Source: Saccharina japonica
Taxonomy: Eukaryota; Sar; Phaeophyceae; Laminariales; Laminariaceae
Assembly: GCA_008828725.1 (NCBI GenBank)
Contig: MEHQ01003630.1
Span: 19,811-83,810 of the forward strand
Length of the DNA: 64,000 nucleotides
Direction of reading: 5' to 3'
The first letter of the stretch is position 1. Every line of letters starts with the position of its first letter. The translations under genes were made by a program, and so were the position numbers. Positions 1 through 11,700 of the stretch are shown one piece after another. The notes under the pieces were generated by a model. That model did not search any database and was not told the DNA's origin. It saw only the letters and a program-made list of their open reading frames with translations.

Positions 1-161
1 TTCTGGTGTTCTGTGGTATTATATGTCTAGTATTTCATGGTGCGTCTGTTATTTTGTGTTTTGTTTTATTTTATTTGACATATTTTGCAAGAGTGTACAT
101 GTTGTTTGGTTATTTTGCCGTTTTTTTTTGTGTGTGTGTGGAATGGTGTTCGATTTCTACC

Positions 162-448
162 AGGGCTGGGCACTGACACAGTATGTGTACTGGCAGTAGT
201 AATCTACTGGCAGTAGTAATCTGCTGACAGTAGTAACCTACTGATTGACCTAGCCAGTATATTCGCCAGTAGTTTTGATATTACGCACGCCCAAGAAACA
301 CGCCATACTATAGTACGGAAACCCACTAAATGCGTTTCGGTAGGAGAGAGTAGAGAGGACAGACAGTATACTGCTGCAATCCAGTACACTGATTGATTTT
401 GACGACAGTATAATCGCTACTGACTTGAGTCAGCCAGTGTCCAGCCCT
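162..448. repeat. Foldback (MITE-like) element at the window start
   Basis: The stretch opens with AGGGCTGGGCACTG and closes with the near-complementary CAGTGTCCAGCCCT, so its ends pair as short terminal inverted repeats. The inside holds several copies of a CTACTGGCAGTAGTAAT-type motif. No coding potential is visible. Bases 1-161 are T-rich and show nothing I can name. Confidence 0.5.
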
Positions 449-495
449 TATTTTTAAGGATTGTTATTGGATGTTTATCACCATGCATGCCTACG

Positions 496-2114
496 GTACC
501 CGGTACCTGGTATATACATAGGACGGTTATGTGTGTGTATTTCGCGCTTGGTTCCTGATTGCTGCGCTTGGTTGTTCCTGCTCGTCACTGGTTCGGCAAT
601 GCTCCAGGTTTAACGCGGTTACATGATCTGATTTGTCCCAGAATGTTGTGAAGTGCTTCTTGGTTTGATTGGCTGACCCGCACTGTTTTCGCTCGTTTGA
701 TTGGCTTATGTTGACCAGGACATTTTTGAAGCGGCGGATTTGATGTCCAAGCTTCGGAAAGACTCAACCGAATCAGGTGAGCGCTCATACTATTCATGCA
801 TGTGCTTTACGTTGGTTAAGTATACTATGGGTTTTATGATACAATGAAGGTTTTTTGCTTCGTTTGCTCGGATGTATGTAAGGGTTGGGTTTCATGTTAT
901 GGAGGCTTTGTGGCGTTTTGTGCGCGAATATGTAAGGGTGCTTTGGAGGCTTTTTGTTTCGTCTGCTCGAGTGTATGAGGGTTTGATACTGCGGAGGTTT
1001 TTCAGTTTTATTTTCTCGAGTATGTATGGGTTTCATTCACGCTTCGGAGGCTTTTGTTTCTGCCCGAATGCAATTGTAACAGCCAGCATAACAGAGCTAA
1101 ATATGCGGGTCGAATACAGAGCAAGGGTACCATGTTGGCGTTTAGCCAAAGAGCTTGACACAGTACTGAGGCTTTCCTGCTGTCAGCTTATGTGTAACTG
1201 CCACAAATAGGATTTGAGCTCGGCTGTGAGATGATACAACACGGGAGACCATTGGTATGCGGTCGAAGGGTTTCATAGTGCGGATTCCCCCCCCCTATTT
1301 CCAGTTCAGATGTAACTGTCACTTCTAATAATAGTGGTAGAGCTCAGTGGTCGGTGGTAGGATTACACCAAAGGGAGACCGTTGATTTCAGTCGAGGGGT
1401 TTCATAGTGCTGAGGCGTTCCCCTATTTTCGGCTTGAGTGTAACTGTCGCTGCTTTTAATAGCGGTGAAGCTCGGTGGCACGCTTGCAAACATGACGGAG
1501 GCCGCTCGTGCCCGGTCAAAGGGTTTCATACAGCTGAGGCTTTTTCGCGTGTTTCTCAAGGCGCGACCTAGACAGGCAGGTTGGTTGGCAATCACTGTGA
1601 AGTACGCATGCTCAACACGCCAGGTTCTACGTACAACTACTCCCGTTTGCTGCATCATAGAGTGCTAATGCTACTGCCTGCTGCATCATAGAGTACTACT
1701 GCTGCTGTTGTCTGCTGTGTCATACCTGGTTACAGTACTACCGCTGCTGCTGTCTGCTGTATTGTAGAGCACCACCGTGCCTGCTGAACCGATGAAGAGG
1801 TCCCACGGCTGCTGCCGTGTGCTGCATCATGCCTGGTAAACGTCCTACTGCTCTGCTGTCTGCTGTACGGGCATCACACAGTAGTACTACTGTGACAACT
1901 GTCTGCTGTATCATAAGGCACTACTGCCTCCGCTATCTGCTGTAGCATAAAGAGGGTACTGGTGTGCTGCTCTCCTGCACCATTAAAACTGTTTGAGGTC
2001 CGTATAATAGAATAAAAACAAACGCTTACTGTGGGGCGCTGTACTGTTTTTTGTTCGTGCGTTGTACTGTCATTTTGATACGGTGTTGCTTTTTCTCCCG
2101 GCTGCCTTTTTTCT
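496..2114 (+). repeat. Left arm of a 1.62-kb perfect palindrome (copy 1)
   Basis: Every base here is mirrored as the reverse complement in 2116-3734 (position x pairs with 4230 minus x), and the same sequence recurs in direct orientation at 4048-5666 (offset 3552). Contents: degenerate blocks rich in GGTTTCATAGTGC-like motifs (about 860-1560), then CTGCTGCTGTCTGCTGT-type degenerate microsatellite (about 1640-1960). Open frames inside are short and mirror each other; no domain is recognisable. The arm stops abruptly at the single N at 2115. Confidence 0.9.
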
Positions 2115-2115
2115 N
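2115..2115. other. Single-N assembly join at the palindrome centre
   Basis: One N separates the two arms. In the third copy the same sequence runs past this point into 5667 and on to an exon, so copy 1 is broken exactly at a contig end. This favours a head-to-head assembly join over a natural palindrome. Confidence 0.85.
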
Positions 2116-3734
2116 AGAAAAAAGGCAGCCGGGAGAAAAAGCAACACCGTATCAAAATGACAGTACAACGCACGAACAAAAAACAGTACAGCGCCCCACA
2201 GTAAGCGTTTGTTTTTATTCTATTATACGGACCTCAAACAGTTTTAATGGTGCAGGAGAGCAGCACACCAGTACCCTCTTTATGCTACAGCAGATAGCGG
2301 AGGCAGTAGTGCCTTATGATACAGCAGACAGTTGTCACAGTAGTACTACTGTGTGATGCCCGTACAGCAGACAGCAGAGCAGTAGGACGTTTACCAGGCA
2401 TGATGCAGCACACGGCAGCAGCCGTGGGACCTCTTCATCGGTTCAGCAGGCACGGTGGTGCTCTACAATACAGCAGACAGCAGCAGCGGTAGTACTGTAA
2501 CCAGGTATGACACAGCAGACAACAGCAGCAGTAGTACTCTATGATGCAGCAGGCAGTAGCATTAGCACTCTATGATGCAGCAAACGGGAGTAGTTGTACG
2601 TAGAACCTGGCGTGTTGAGCATGCGTACTTCACAGTGATTGCCAACCAACCTGCCTGTCTAGGTCGCGCCTTGAGAAACACGCGAAAAAGCCTCAGCTGT
2701 ATGAAACCCTTTGACCGGGCACGAGCGGCCTCCGTCATGTTTGCAAGCGTGCCACCGAGCTTCACCGCTATTAAAAGCAGCGACAGTTACACTCAAGCCG
2801 AAAATAGGGGAACGCCTCAGCACTATGAAACCCCTCGACTGAAATCAACGGTCTCCCTTTGGTGTAATCCTACCACCGACCACTGAGCTCTACCACTATT
2901 ATTAGAAGTGACAGTTACATCTGAACTGGAAATAGGGGGGGGGAATCCGCACTATGAAACCCTTCGACCGCATACCAATGGTCTCCCGTGTTGTATCATC
3001 TCACAGCCGAGCTCAAATCCTATTTGTGGCAGTTACACATAAGCTGACAGCAGGAAAGCCTCAGTACTGTGTCAAGCTCTTTGGCTAAACGCCAACATGG
3101 TACCCTTGCTCTGTATTCGACCCGCATATTTAGCTCTGTTATGCTGGCTGTTACAATTGCATTCGGGCAGAAACAAAAGCCTCCGAAGCGTGAATGAAAC
3201 CCATACATACTCGAGAAAATAAAACTGAAAAACCTCCGCAGTATCAAACCCTCATACACTCGAGCAGACGAAACAAAAAGCCTCCAAAGCACCCTTACAT
3301 ATTCGCGCACAAAACGCCACAAAGCCTCCATAACATGAAACCCAACCCTTACATACATCCGAGCAAACGAAGCAAAAAACCTTCATTGTATCATAAAACC
3401 CATAGTATACTTAACCAACGTAAAGCACATGCATGAATAGTATGAGCGCTCACCTGATTCGGTTGAGTCTTTCCGAAGCTTGGACATCAAATCCGCCGCT
3501 TCAAAAATGTCCTGGTCAACATAAGCCAATCAAACGAGCGAAAACAGTGCGGGTCAGCCAATCAAACCAAGAAGCACTTCACAACATTCTGGGACAAATC
3601 AGATCATGTAACCGCGTTAAACCTGGAGCATTGCCGAACCAGTGACGAGCAGGAACAACCAAGCGCAGCAATCAGGAACCAAGCGCGAAATACACACACA
3701 TAACCGTCCTATGTATATACCAGGTACCGGGTAC
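2116..3734 (-). repeat. Right arm of the 1.62-kb palindrome (copy 2, inverted)
   Basis: Reverse complement of 496-2114 over its whole length. Weaker similarity continues a little beyond, to the ATGTTTATCACCATGCAT-like stretch near 472-490. The spacer 3735-4047 to the third copy contains poly-C, poly-A and poly-T runs and no gene. Confidence 0.9.
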
Positions 3735-4047
3735 GCGGTCGGCATGCATGGTGATAAACATCCCCCCACCCCCCCCCCCCCTATATTGGAGGGAAGAAAC
3801 CGGACCGTTGTGATCCCAGAAAACAGTAAGTCAAGTTTTTTTTTAATTACCCCCCCCGACCAGCGAAAAAAAAATAGGGGGGTCTCTAAAACCAAGTTAA
3901 AAAAAAGGAACAAAAAACGGAAAAAAAAAAATGGTTTTCGCTCATTTCGTCCTGTGATCACAACGATCGGGTTTGTTTGTCATTCTGACCTTCCTACGTG
4001 TGTGGTGTCGTTTTCTCTCTTTTTTTTACGCCCCTGGTGCATGCCAG

Positions 4048-5666
4048 GTACCCGGTACCTGGTATATACATAGGACGGTTATGTGTGTGTATTTCGCGCT
4101 TGGTTCCTGATTGCTGCGCTTGGTTGTTCCTGCTCGTCACTGGTTCGGCAATGCTCCAGGTTTAACGCGGTTACATGATCTGATTTGTCCCAGAATGTTG
4201 TGAAGTGCTTCTTGGTTTGATTGGCTGACCCGCACTGTTTTCGCTCGTTTGATTGGCTTATGTTGACCAGGACATTTTTGAAGCGGCGGATTTGATGTCC
4301 AAGCTTCGGAAAGACTCAACCGAATCAGGTGAGCGCTCATACTATTCATGCATGTGCTTTACGTTGGTTAAGTATACTATGGGTTTTATGATACAATGAA
4401 GGTTTTTTGCTTCGTTTGCTCGGATGTATGTAAGGGTTGGGTTTCATGTTATGGAGGCTTTGTGGCGTTTTGTGCGCGAATATGTAAGGGTGCTTTGGAG
4501 GCTTTTTGTTTCGTCTGCTCGAGTGTATGAGGGTTTGATACTGCGGAGGTTTTTCAGTTTTATTTTCTCGAGTATGTATGGGTTTCATTCACGCTTCGGA
4601 GGCTTTTGTTTCTGCCCGAATGCAATTGTAACAGCCAGCATAACAGAGCTAAATATGCGGGTCGAATACAGAGCAAGGGTACCATGTTGGCGTTTAGCCA
4701 AAGAGCTTGACACAGTACTGAGGCTTTCCTGCTGTCAGCTTATGTGTAACTGCCACAAATAGGATTTGAGCTCGGCTGTGAGATGATACAACACGGGAGA
4801 CCATTGGTATGCGGTCGAAGGGTTTCATAGTGCGGATTCCCCCCCCCTATTTCCAGTTCAGATGTAACTGTCACTTCTAATAATAGTGGTAGAGCTCAGT
4901 GGTCGGTGGTAGGATTACACCAAAGGGAGACCGTTGATTTCAGTCGAGGGGTTTCATAGTGCTGAGGCGTTCCCCTATTTTCGGCTTGAGTGTAACTGTC
5001 GCTGCTTTTAATAGCGGTGAAGCTCGGTGGCACGCTTGCAAACATGACGGAGGCCGCTCGTGCCCGGTCAAAGGGTTTCATACAGCTGAGGCTTTTTCGC
5101 GTGTTTCTCAAGGCGCGACCTAGACAGGCAGGTTGGTTGGCAATCACTGTGAAGTACGCATGCTCAACACGCCAGGTTCTACGTACAACTACTCCCGTTT
5201 GCTGCATCATAGAGTGCTAATGCTACTGCCTGCTGCATCATAGAGTACTACTGCTGCTGTTGTCTGCTGTGTCATACCTGGTTACAGTACTACCGCTGCT
5301 GCTGTCTGCTGTATTGTAGAGCACCACCGTGCCTGCTGAACCGATGAAGAGGTCCCACGGCTGCTGCCGTGTGCTGCATCATGCCTGGTAAACGTCCTAC
5401 TGCTCTGCTGTCTGCTGTACGGGCATCACACAGTAGTACTACTGTGACAACTGTCTGCTGTATCATAAGGCACTACTGCCTCCGCTATCTGCTGTAGCAT
5501 AAAGAGGGTACTGGTGTGCTGCTCTCCTGCACCATTAAAACTGTTTGAGGTCCGTATAATAGAATAAAAACAAACGCTTACTGTGGGGCGCTGTACTGTT
5601 TTTTGTTCGTGCGTTGTACTGTCATTTTGATACGGTGTTGCTTTTTCTCCCGGCTGCCTTTTTTCT
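4048..5666 (+). repeat. Third copy of the 1.62-kb repeat, directly oriented
   Basis: Identical to 496-2114 at a constant offset of 3552. It ends nine bases before the first recognised exon (5676) of the Tom70-like gene, so this is probably the authentic genomic location of the sequence. If so it is part of an upstream intron of that gene. Confidence 0.85.
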
Positions 5667-5675
5667 ATGTGCTAG

Positions 5676-5722
5676 GAATCGAAGTTCCAGCAGATGTGGA
5701 GGCGTCTCTATGGGAATGGCAG
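5676..5722 (+). CDS. TOM70: Tom70-like gene, candidate first visible exon
   Basis: Preceded by TATGTGCTAG and followed by GTGAGG. Two bases complete an upstream codon, then 15 residues ending in SLWEWQ, leaving phase 0 as the next exon needs. A shorter version using the AG at 5690 would shift the frame. This is the least certain exon of the model because it is short. Confidence 0.5.
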
Positions 5723-8700
5723 GTGAGGAATATGTAGACAAGAGAGATTTACTGCTTCGCGTATGGTAAACGTTTGACGGTATTTTTTTGTAATTTGTCT
5801 TGCCTATCTGTGTGTCTTGCCTTTTTCTCGTGTCGCTGTAAGCGCTAGATATCAAAGATGCCAAATAATAAGACACCTGCCAAGCAAGGCAAAAGCGTGC
5901 GCTGCCCAGGGTGTAGGGTCGAGTGTTCCACACTAAAACGTAGTGTGTTGGTGTCGGCCAAGGCACGCCAAGGCGAAGTTGCTGTCTCCTGACATGTGTG
6001 CTAGATTTTTTTTATCATGGACGTTGAATTCCATATCTATGTTGACGTGCAGTCACTACGCCTAAGTACACTTTACTATCGTAGAGCCGACCAGGTATAC
6101 AGGTTTGCAAAATGAAATTCGATGCACTATCGACGAGCAGTGGGAATGCCGAATGCACCCTACTTTGCGTGATGTCAATCGAGGCATGCACACCGAAGGG
6201 GGGGGGGGGGGGAGGGGACGCTTGTGACAACGGCTTGTTTAGAGGTCCGTTCATTAATCTAGTGCAACAGCGCCTTCGAGTGGAAGTAGCGATTGCACAA
6301 CAGTACAGCCTGCCAGGTGTATAATGTATTATGCCTGGTACGTACTTTTCAGACACATCAGACACACTAATATATACCACGTACGACGCACCGTAATATA
6401 TTACTTGGTATACTATTTTGACACAAAAGGGGCACTCGTATATGTGATGTAATGTAAGTAATAGTGTGAATGGGGGTGGAGGAAATGAAATAATTAACCA
6501 CTTGAGCTATTAATAGTGTGGATTAGGAAATTTTAGCAAAAAGGGGGTGTTTTGTTTTTCCTGTCGCTGCCCTAAGAATCGACGTTCCAAAAGCATACGT
6601 AACGCCACGTATTATTTGTTTGTCCTGTTTGAAACCTCGATGCCCGTAGGGGACTTTCCTCCAGCTGGAGTTGGACGCGGATGCCGCCATGGAGGCGTAT
6701 GAGCGGTGTGAGGCTGGGCTGAAGGCGGATGGGGGAAGGGAGCCCAAGCCGGACGTCCTGATAAAGATGGCATGGGTGCACATCGATAAGGATGCCAATG
6801 ACAAGGTTAGTTTTTTTTTTTTTTACGCGTGCTACAATAGAGGTAGTAGCGCTTTTGGGTTGAAATGTTTTTGTAGCAGTAGCAGCAGTAGTAATTTTAG
6901 TAGTAGTAGTAGTAGTAGTACGAGTAGTGCTTTATGTTGCAATTTCATCGCCAACTGTTGATCACATCGCGGCTGAGTACACGTTCCATTGCATCGTCAA
7001 TGGTTGATTGTATGGGCAACCATTGATGGTATCGTCAAACATGGTTGATTGTTACGATCAATGGTGGCCAATGGAATGGTTGAACGCTGAACTGGTTGAC
7101 GATGTAATAGTTGACGATGCGAATCAATAATGTTCGGTGCAATGATTCCCATCGCGGACAGACCTGATATACACAGACCCGATAGATCATTCCCACATGA
7201 TGATCTAGATCCTTGAAGGCAGAAGTATGCCATGATGATCTAGATCCTTCCAGGCATAATTATTGTGGATCTGCATGATCTGTATGACCTGTATTATCTC
7301 TTAGGATCTGTATGATCTGTATGATAGGTATGATAAGTATGATCTGTATGATCTGTATGATCTGTAGGATTTGTATGATCTGGCTTATGCTGCCCGGCGG
7401 GACCCGTATAATATGCACGATCTAGCACGTGTTTCATGCGTTGGATCTGTACTATGCAGATCCTACACAGCCATCTCACAACGGCAGGTGAGGATCTAGA
7501 TCATGATCTGTCTGTAGATGATCTAGATCATGATATATATGTAGATGATCTAGATCATGATCTATAATGTAGATTATCTAGATCATGATCTATCTGTAGA
7601 TTATCTAGATCATGATCTATCTGTAGATTATCTAGATCATGATCTATCTGTAGATTATCTAGATCATGATATATCTGTAGATGATCTAGATCGTGATATA
7701 TCTGTAGATTATCTAGATCATGATATATCTGTAGATGATCTAGATCATGATCCGTACGGGGTGTGCAAGGAATCATAACGGTAAAACCAATAGTTGACAC
7801 TAAAGAACAGTTGACAAAATTGGAATAGTTGACGCTGTACGTGGTTGATGACGAAATGGTTGACGATGCGGATCAACAATTTTCGATGAGATGGTTGTAA
7901 CGGTACAACCAAATAGTTGACTAAAGGCAACAGCAGTGGTTGACGAGAAACATGGTTAACGATGTAGACTAGAGGTTTACATTTTTAATCGGTTGATGAC
8001 GACGCAAGTAGCAATTTTTGCGATGCAGCGATCCTAATACCTCGTGCAACGTTACCACCAAACAGTAGTAGGCAGTTGCAATTGTTTACTAAACGAAATG
8101 GTTAACAATGGGATGGTTGACGATGCAATGGCTGCCTTAATTTTTTTGACGACGTATCATAGCGGCTGACGATGCAATGCGATGGTTGAATGTGCCATGG
8201 TTGACAGGCCCAGGCGGTGTTCGACCGCGCCATCGAGCTGTACCCCGACTATGGCTCCATCTACGCGCACAGAGCAAGGGTAAGTGGACGGTGGGTAGAG
8301 TTAGAGGGGGGGGGGTACTCATGTCGTGCACGGCCGTAGTCGTATGACCATAGAGCCTCGCATCCCTACAATGCCGGGACGGAGCACGTTGGGTTTTCAT
8401 CAATCAGCCTCTCGCGTCTAACTGGCCGCCCCATATATATATGTTTTTATTGGTTCGTTTATCTCATCGATGCGCGCTATACTGTACTTCAAGTAGCTAA
8501 TGTAGCTGATTCTTTTTTTTCCCGGTTTTCATCTTGGTTCGCTACCATACTTGTTTGTTTTTATGTTCTTGGCTTGTTTTGATTCATCAACGCTCCATTT
8601 GTTGAGCTGATTTTTTTGTTTTCATATTTTCGTGCATGGGTTTAATTATTCACCGGAGACCAGGTATATATAATATGAATAGTAAGTATATAGCATGTAT

Positions 8701-11700
8701 TTACTCACACTTTTTTTTTTGTTTTTCCTCACTACAATGCTGTACTATAGTAGTAATAATACGGGCAACCATAGTAAATAGTACCACATATCGTTAATAA
8801 TAGTAATATTAGGGTAATATATACGTTTAGATGTGTATCGTAGGTCCTATTTACTATGGTCCCCACTAACAATAAGAAACAGAAAGCTGGTCCAGGCTGA
8901 GTTTCTTAGTTGAGAATGGGAACGTTCGACAGTTAACTTCAGTGCAATGACTCCTCAATTTATTGATTTCCTGTAAATAACAGCCTTGTAGCCCTGTACT
9001 CTGTAATTTCCTGGAATCCCCTCGTTTCCTTTTTTTCATATTTGCACTTGGCACGCATGTGCTCGTACCTGTACGTCGCACAGTAGGGACCCCCCGACAA
9101 TGTTGTATCCCGATATAAGGCGGTCGATATAAGGCGGTGTCCCGATATAAGGCGGTATCCCGAATTAAGGCGGTATCCCGATATAAGGCGGTATCCCGAT
9201 ATAAGGCGGTATCCCGATATATTGCGGTATCCCGATATAAGGCGTTATCCCGATATAAGGCGTTATCCCGATATAAGGCGGTATCCCGATATAAGGCGGT
9301 ATCCCGATATAAGGCGGTATCCCGATGTAAGGCGATATCCCGATATAAGGCGGTATCCCGATATAATGCGGTATCCCGATGTAAGGCGATATCCCAATAT
9401 AAGGCGTTATCCCGATGTAAGGCGTTATCCCAATATAAGGCGGTATCCCGATGTAAGGCGATATCCCGATATATGGCGGTATCCCGATATAATGCGGTGT
9501 ACCGATATCAGGCGAAATCCCGATATAAGGCGGTATCCCGATATAAGGCGGTATCCCGATGTAAGGCGATATCCCAATATAAGGCGGTATCCCGGTATAA
9601 GGCGATATCCCGATATAAGGCGGTATCCCGATATAAGGCGGTCAACATCGCTTGGCGCGACTGGGAAGGGGCACTCATACTGTAACCAGGAATGAATAAG
9701 GCGGCTTCCCGTTATAAGGCGGTCATATGTCATATTTATTTTATTGGGGGACACCTCCTGTTTTTTTTGTTTTTTTTTTGTTTTTTTTTTCCAGCTGAGG
9801 GAGGGGGGCGAAGACATTGGCGCGGTCGTTGCTCTTTTGGACAAGGCTCTTCAGCTCAACACGAAGGATGTTTACGCGCGCGAGCAGCTGTGCAAGCTTT
9901 ACGAAGAGGTGCGCATTTTGGAGGAGGCGGTATACGTAGGAGGAAGGGATGAAAAGTTGAGAAATGATTGTGAAGGAGGAGGAGGTAAGGGCGTCAGTGG
10001 CGGGGGGGGGNNNNNNNNNNNNNNNNNNNNNNNNNNNNNNNNNNNNNNNNNNNNNNNNNNNNNNNNNNNNNNNNNNNNNNNNNNNNNNNNNNNNNNNNNN
10101 NNNNNNNNNNNNNNNNNNAGGAGGGGGGGGGGGTACTTCATTTTCATGCATGGCCGTAGTCGTATGACCATAGACCCTCGCATCCCTACAATGCCAGGAC
10201 GGAACACGTTGGGTTTTCACCGACCAGGCAGACATTTTTTGCACCAAGCTTTGCGAATGGCCGTGAGGTGTTCGGCGAGTCGCATGAAGGGTGGGCTGCA
10301 TCCTACTAAGAACCGCTTGTGAGACGGGCTTGCATATGGATGACAGCTTCAATGAGTTCATTTAATTTCTGGTGTGACCACTTGCTGAGACGGCAATGGG
10401 AGTACTGTTCTATGTAACTGGCTCGTGGGTGCCTTACGCTAAACGCTACCTGGTACGCGATACGATCACTCCCCTTGTGCGGAATAAAAAAAAAAAACAC
10501 CCCGCACGAATGATCTAACAAGACCGCCAGCTGTGATCGACCGCAAAAACAAAACGGTACCCTAGTGGTCTAGCTCATGTAGTGAGCGGCATATTTTACA
10601 GTGTCGTTGCCAACCGACGCCAACCCAACCTACACCAGGTATATAATATAGGGGGGGGGCGATATGCCATGTGGATTTTTGCTCGATTCGACGAGAAGAG
10701 ATAGCACACAAACGCACCGGTGATAGTTATAATTCGAAAGCCTAGCCCAACCCAACCCATGTCCATGTTTTTTTCTTCTGCGTTTACACGTCGACTGCAT
10801 ACATTCTACCTCGTTTAGTTAATGTATTTATAGGTGTTCGTCCTTTTGCGTGCGTATCCAGATGGCCACAATGCTGGTATGAATTTTATGAGGTGTATGT
10901 CCCGTGATTTGACGCCACTCTGAACGGTAATATAAGCACCGTTTGGATGATAATTTCAATACCAAACGGTCACTATATTTCCGGTCAGAAAACACTCTAT
11001 TTGGTTCATGTGTGTGCGTATTCCTATCACCAAAACATGCCTTTCTGATGTGCATGTCCATGATTTTTTTTTTTTTTTTTGTGTGCGTACAGGCAGGCGC
11101 GATCGACAAGGCACTCGTGGCTGCCCAACGCGGCATCGACGCCGTCCCTAACTCGGAGGCCCTCCTCACTCTCAAGGTGAGGGAAGGATATCGGGTAGTG
11201 TTGGATATCGAATATCGAATGGTAATCGAGTTAGATACGATTCCGATAAGCAATAAAACGAATAAATACGGTTTCGATGTTTGATACGTATACAAGAGCC
11301 GTCCTCACTCTCAAGGTAGGGGGAGATGGAGGAAGGATATCGGGTGGTGTTGAATATCGGATGTCGAATGGTAATCGAGTTAGATACGATTCCGATAAGC
11401 AATAAAACAAATAAACACGGTTTCGATATTTGATACGTATACAAGAGCCGTCCTCACTCTCAAGGTATGGGGAGATGGAGGAAGGATATCGGGTGGTGTT
11501 GAATATCGGATGTCGAACGAAAATCGAGTTCGATACGCTACCGATAAATATTAAAACGAATAAATACGATTTCGATATTTGATACATATACAGGAGCCCT
11601 CTCCACTCCCAAGGTATGGGGGCATGGGGGAAGGGCATTTTTGGAATAGGAGTCGAGAAATGAGAGGGGAGGAGGGGTGGCTTACCACTCAGGAAATGGG

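Noticed and set aside
872..1210. 112-residue frame present in all three 1.62-kb copies
   Set aside because: Derived from degenerate repeats, with no domain; the apparent conservation is due to identical duplication.
9105..9727. CRISPR-like regular repeats
   Set aside because: Units are contiguous with no unique spacers, and the genome is eukaryotic with spliced genes.
9137..9844. Repetitive proteins (SRYKAV, RYPDIR and a minus-strand version) of 139-182 residues
   Set aside because: They are translations of an 18-base satellite with no stop codons, located in an intron.
9741..10361. 206-residue minus-strand and 192-residue plus-strand open frames
   Set aside because: Both depend on reading through 108 N, and overlap an exon and a SINE-like element.
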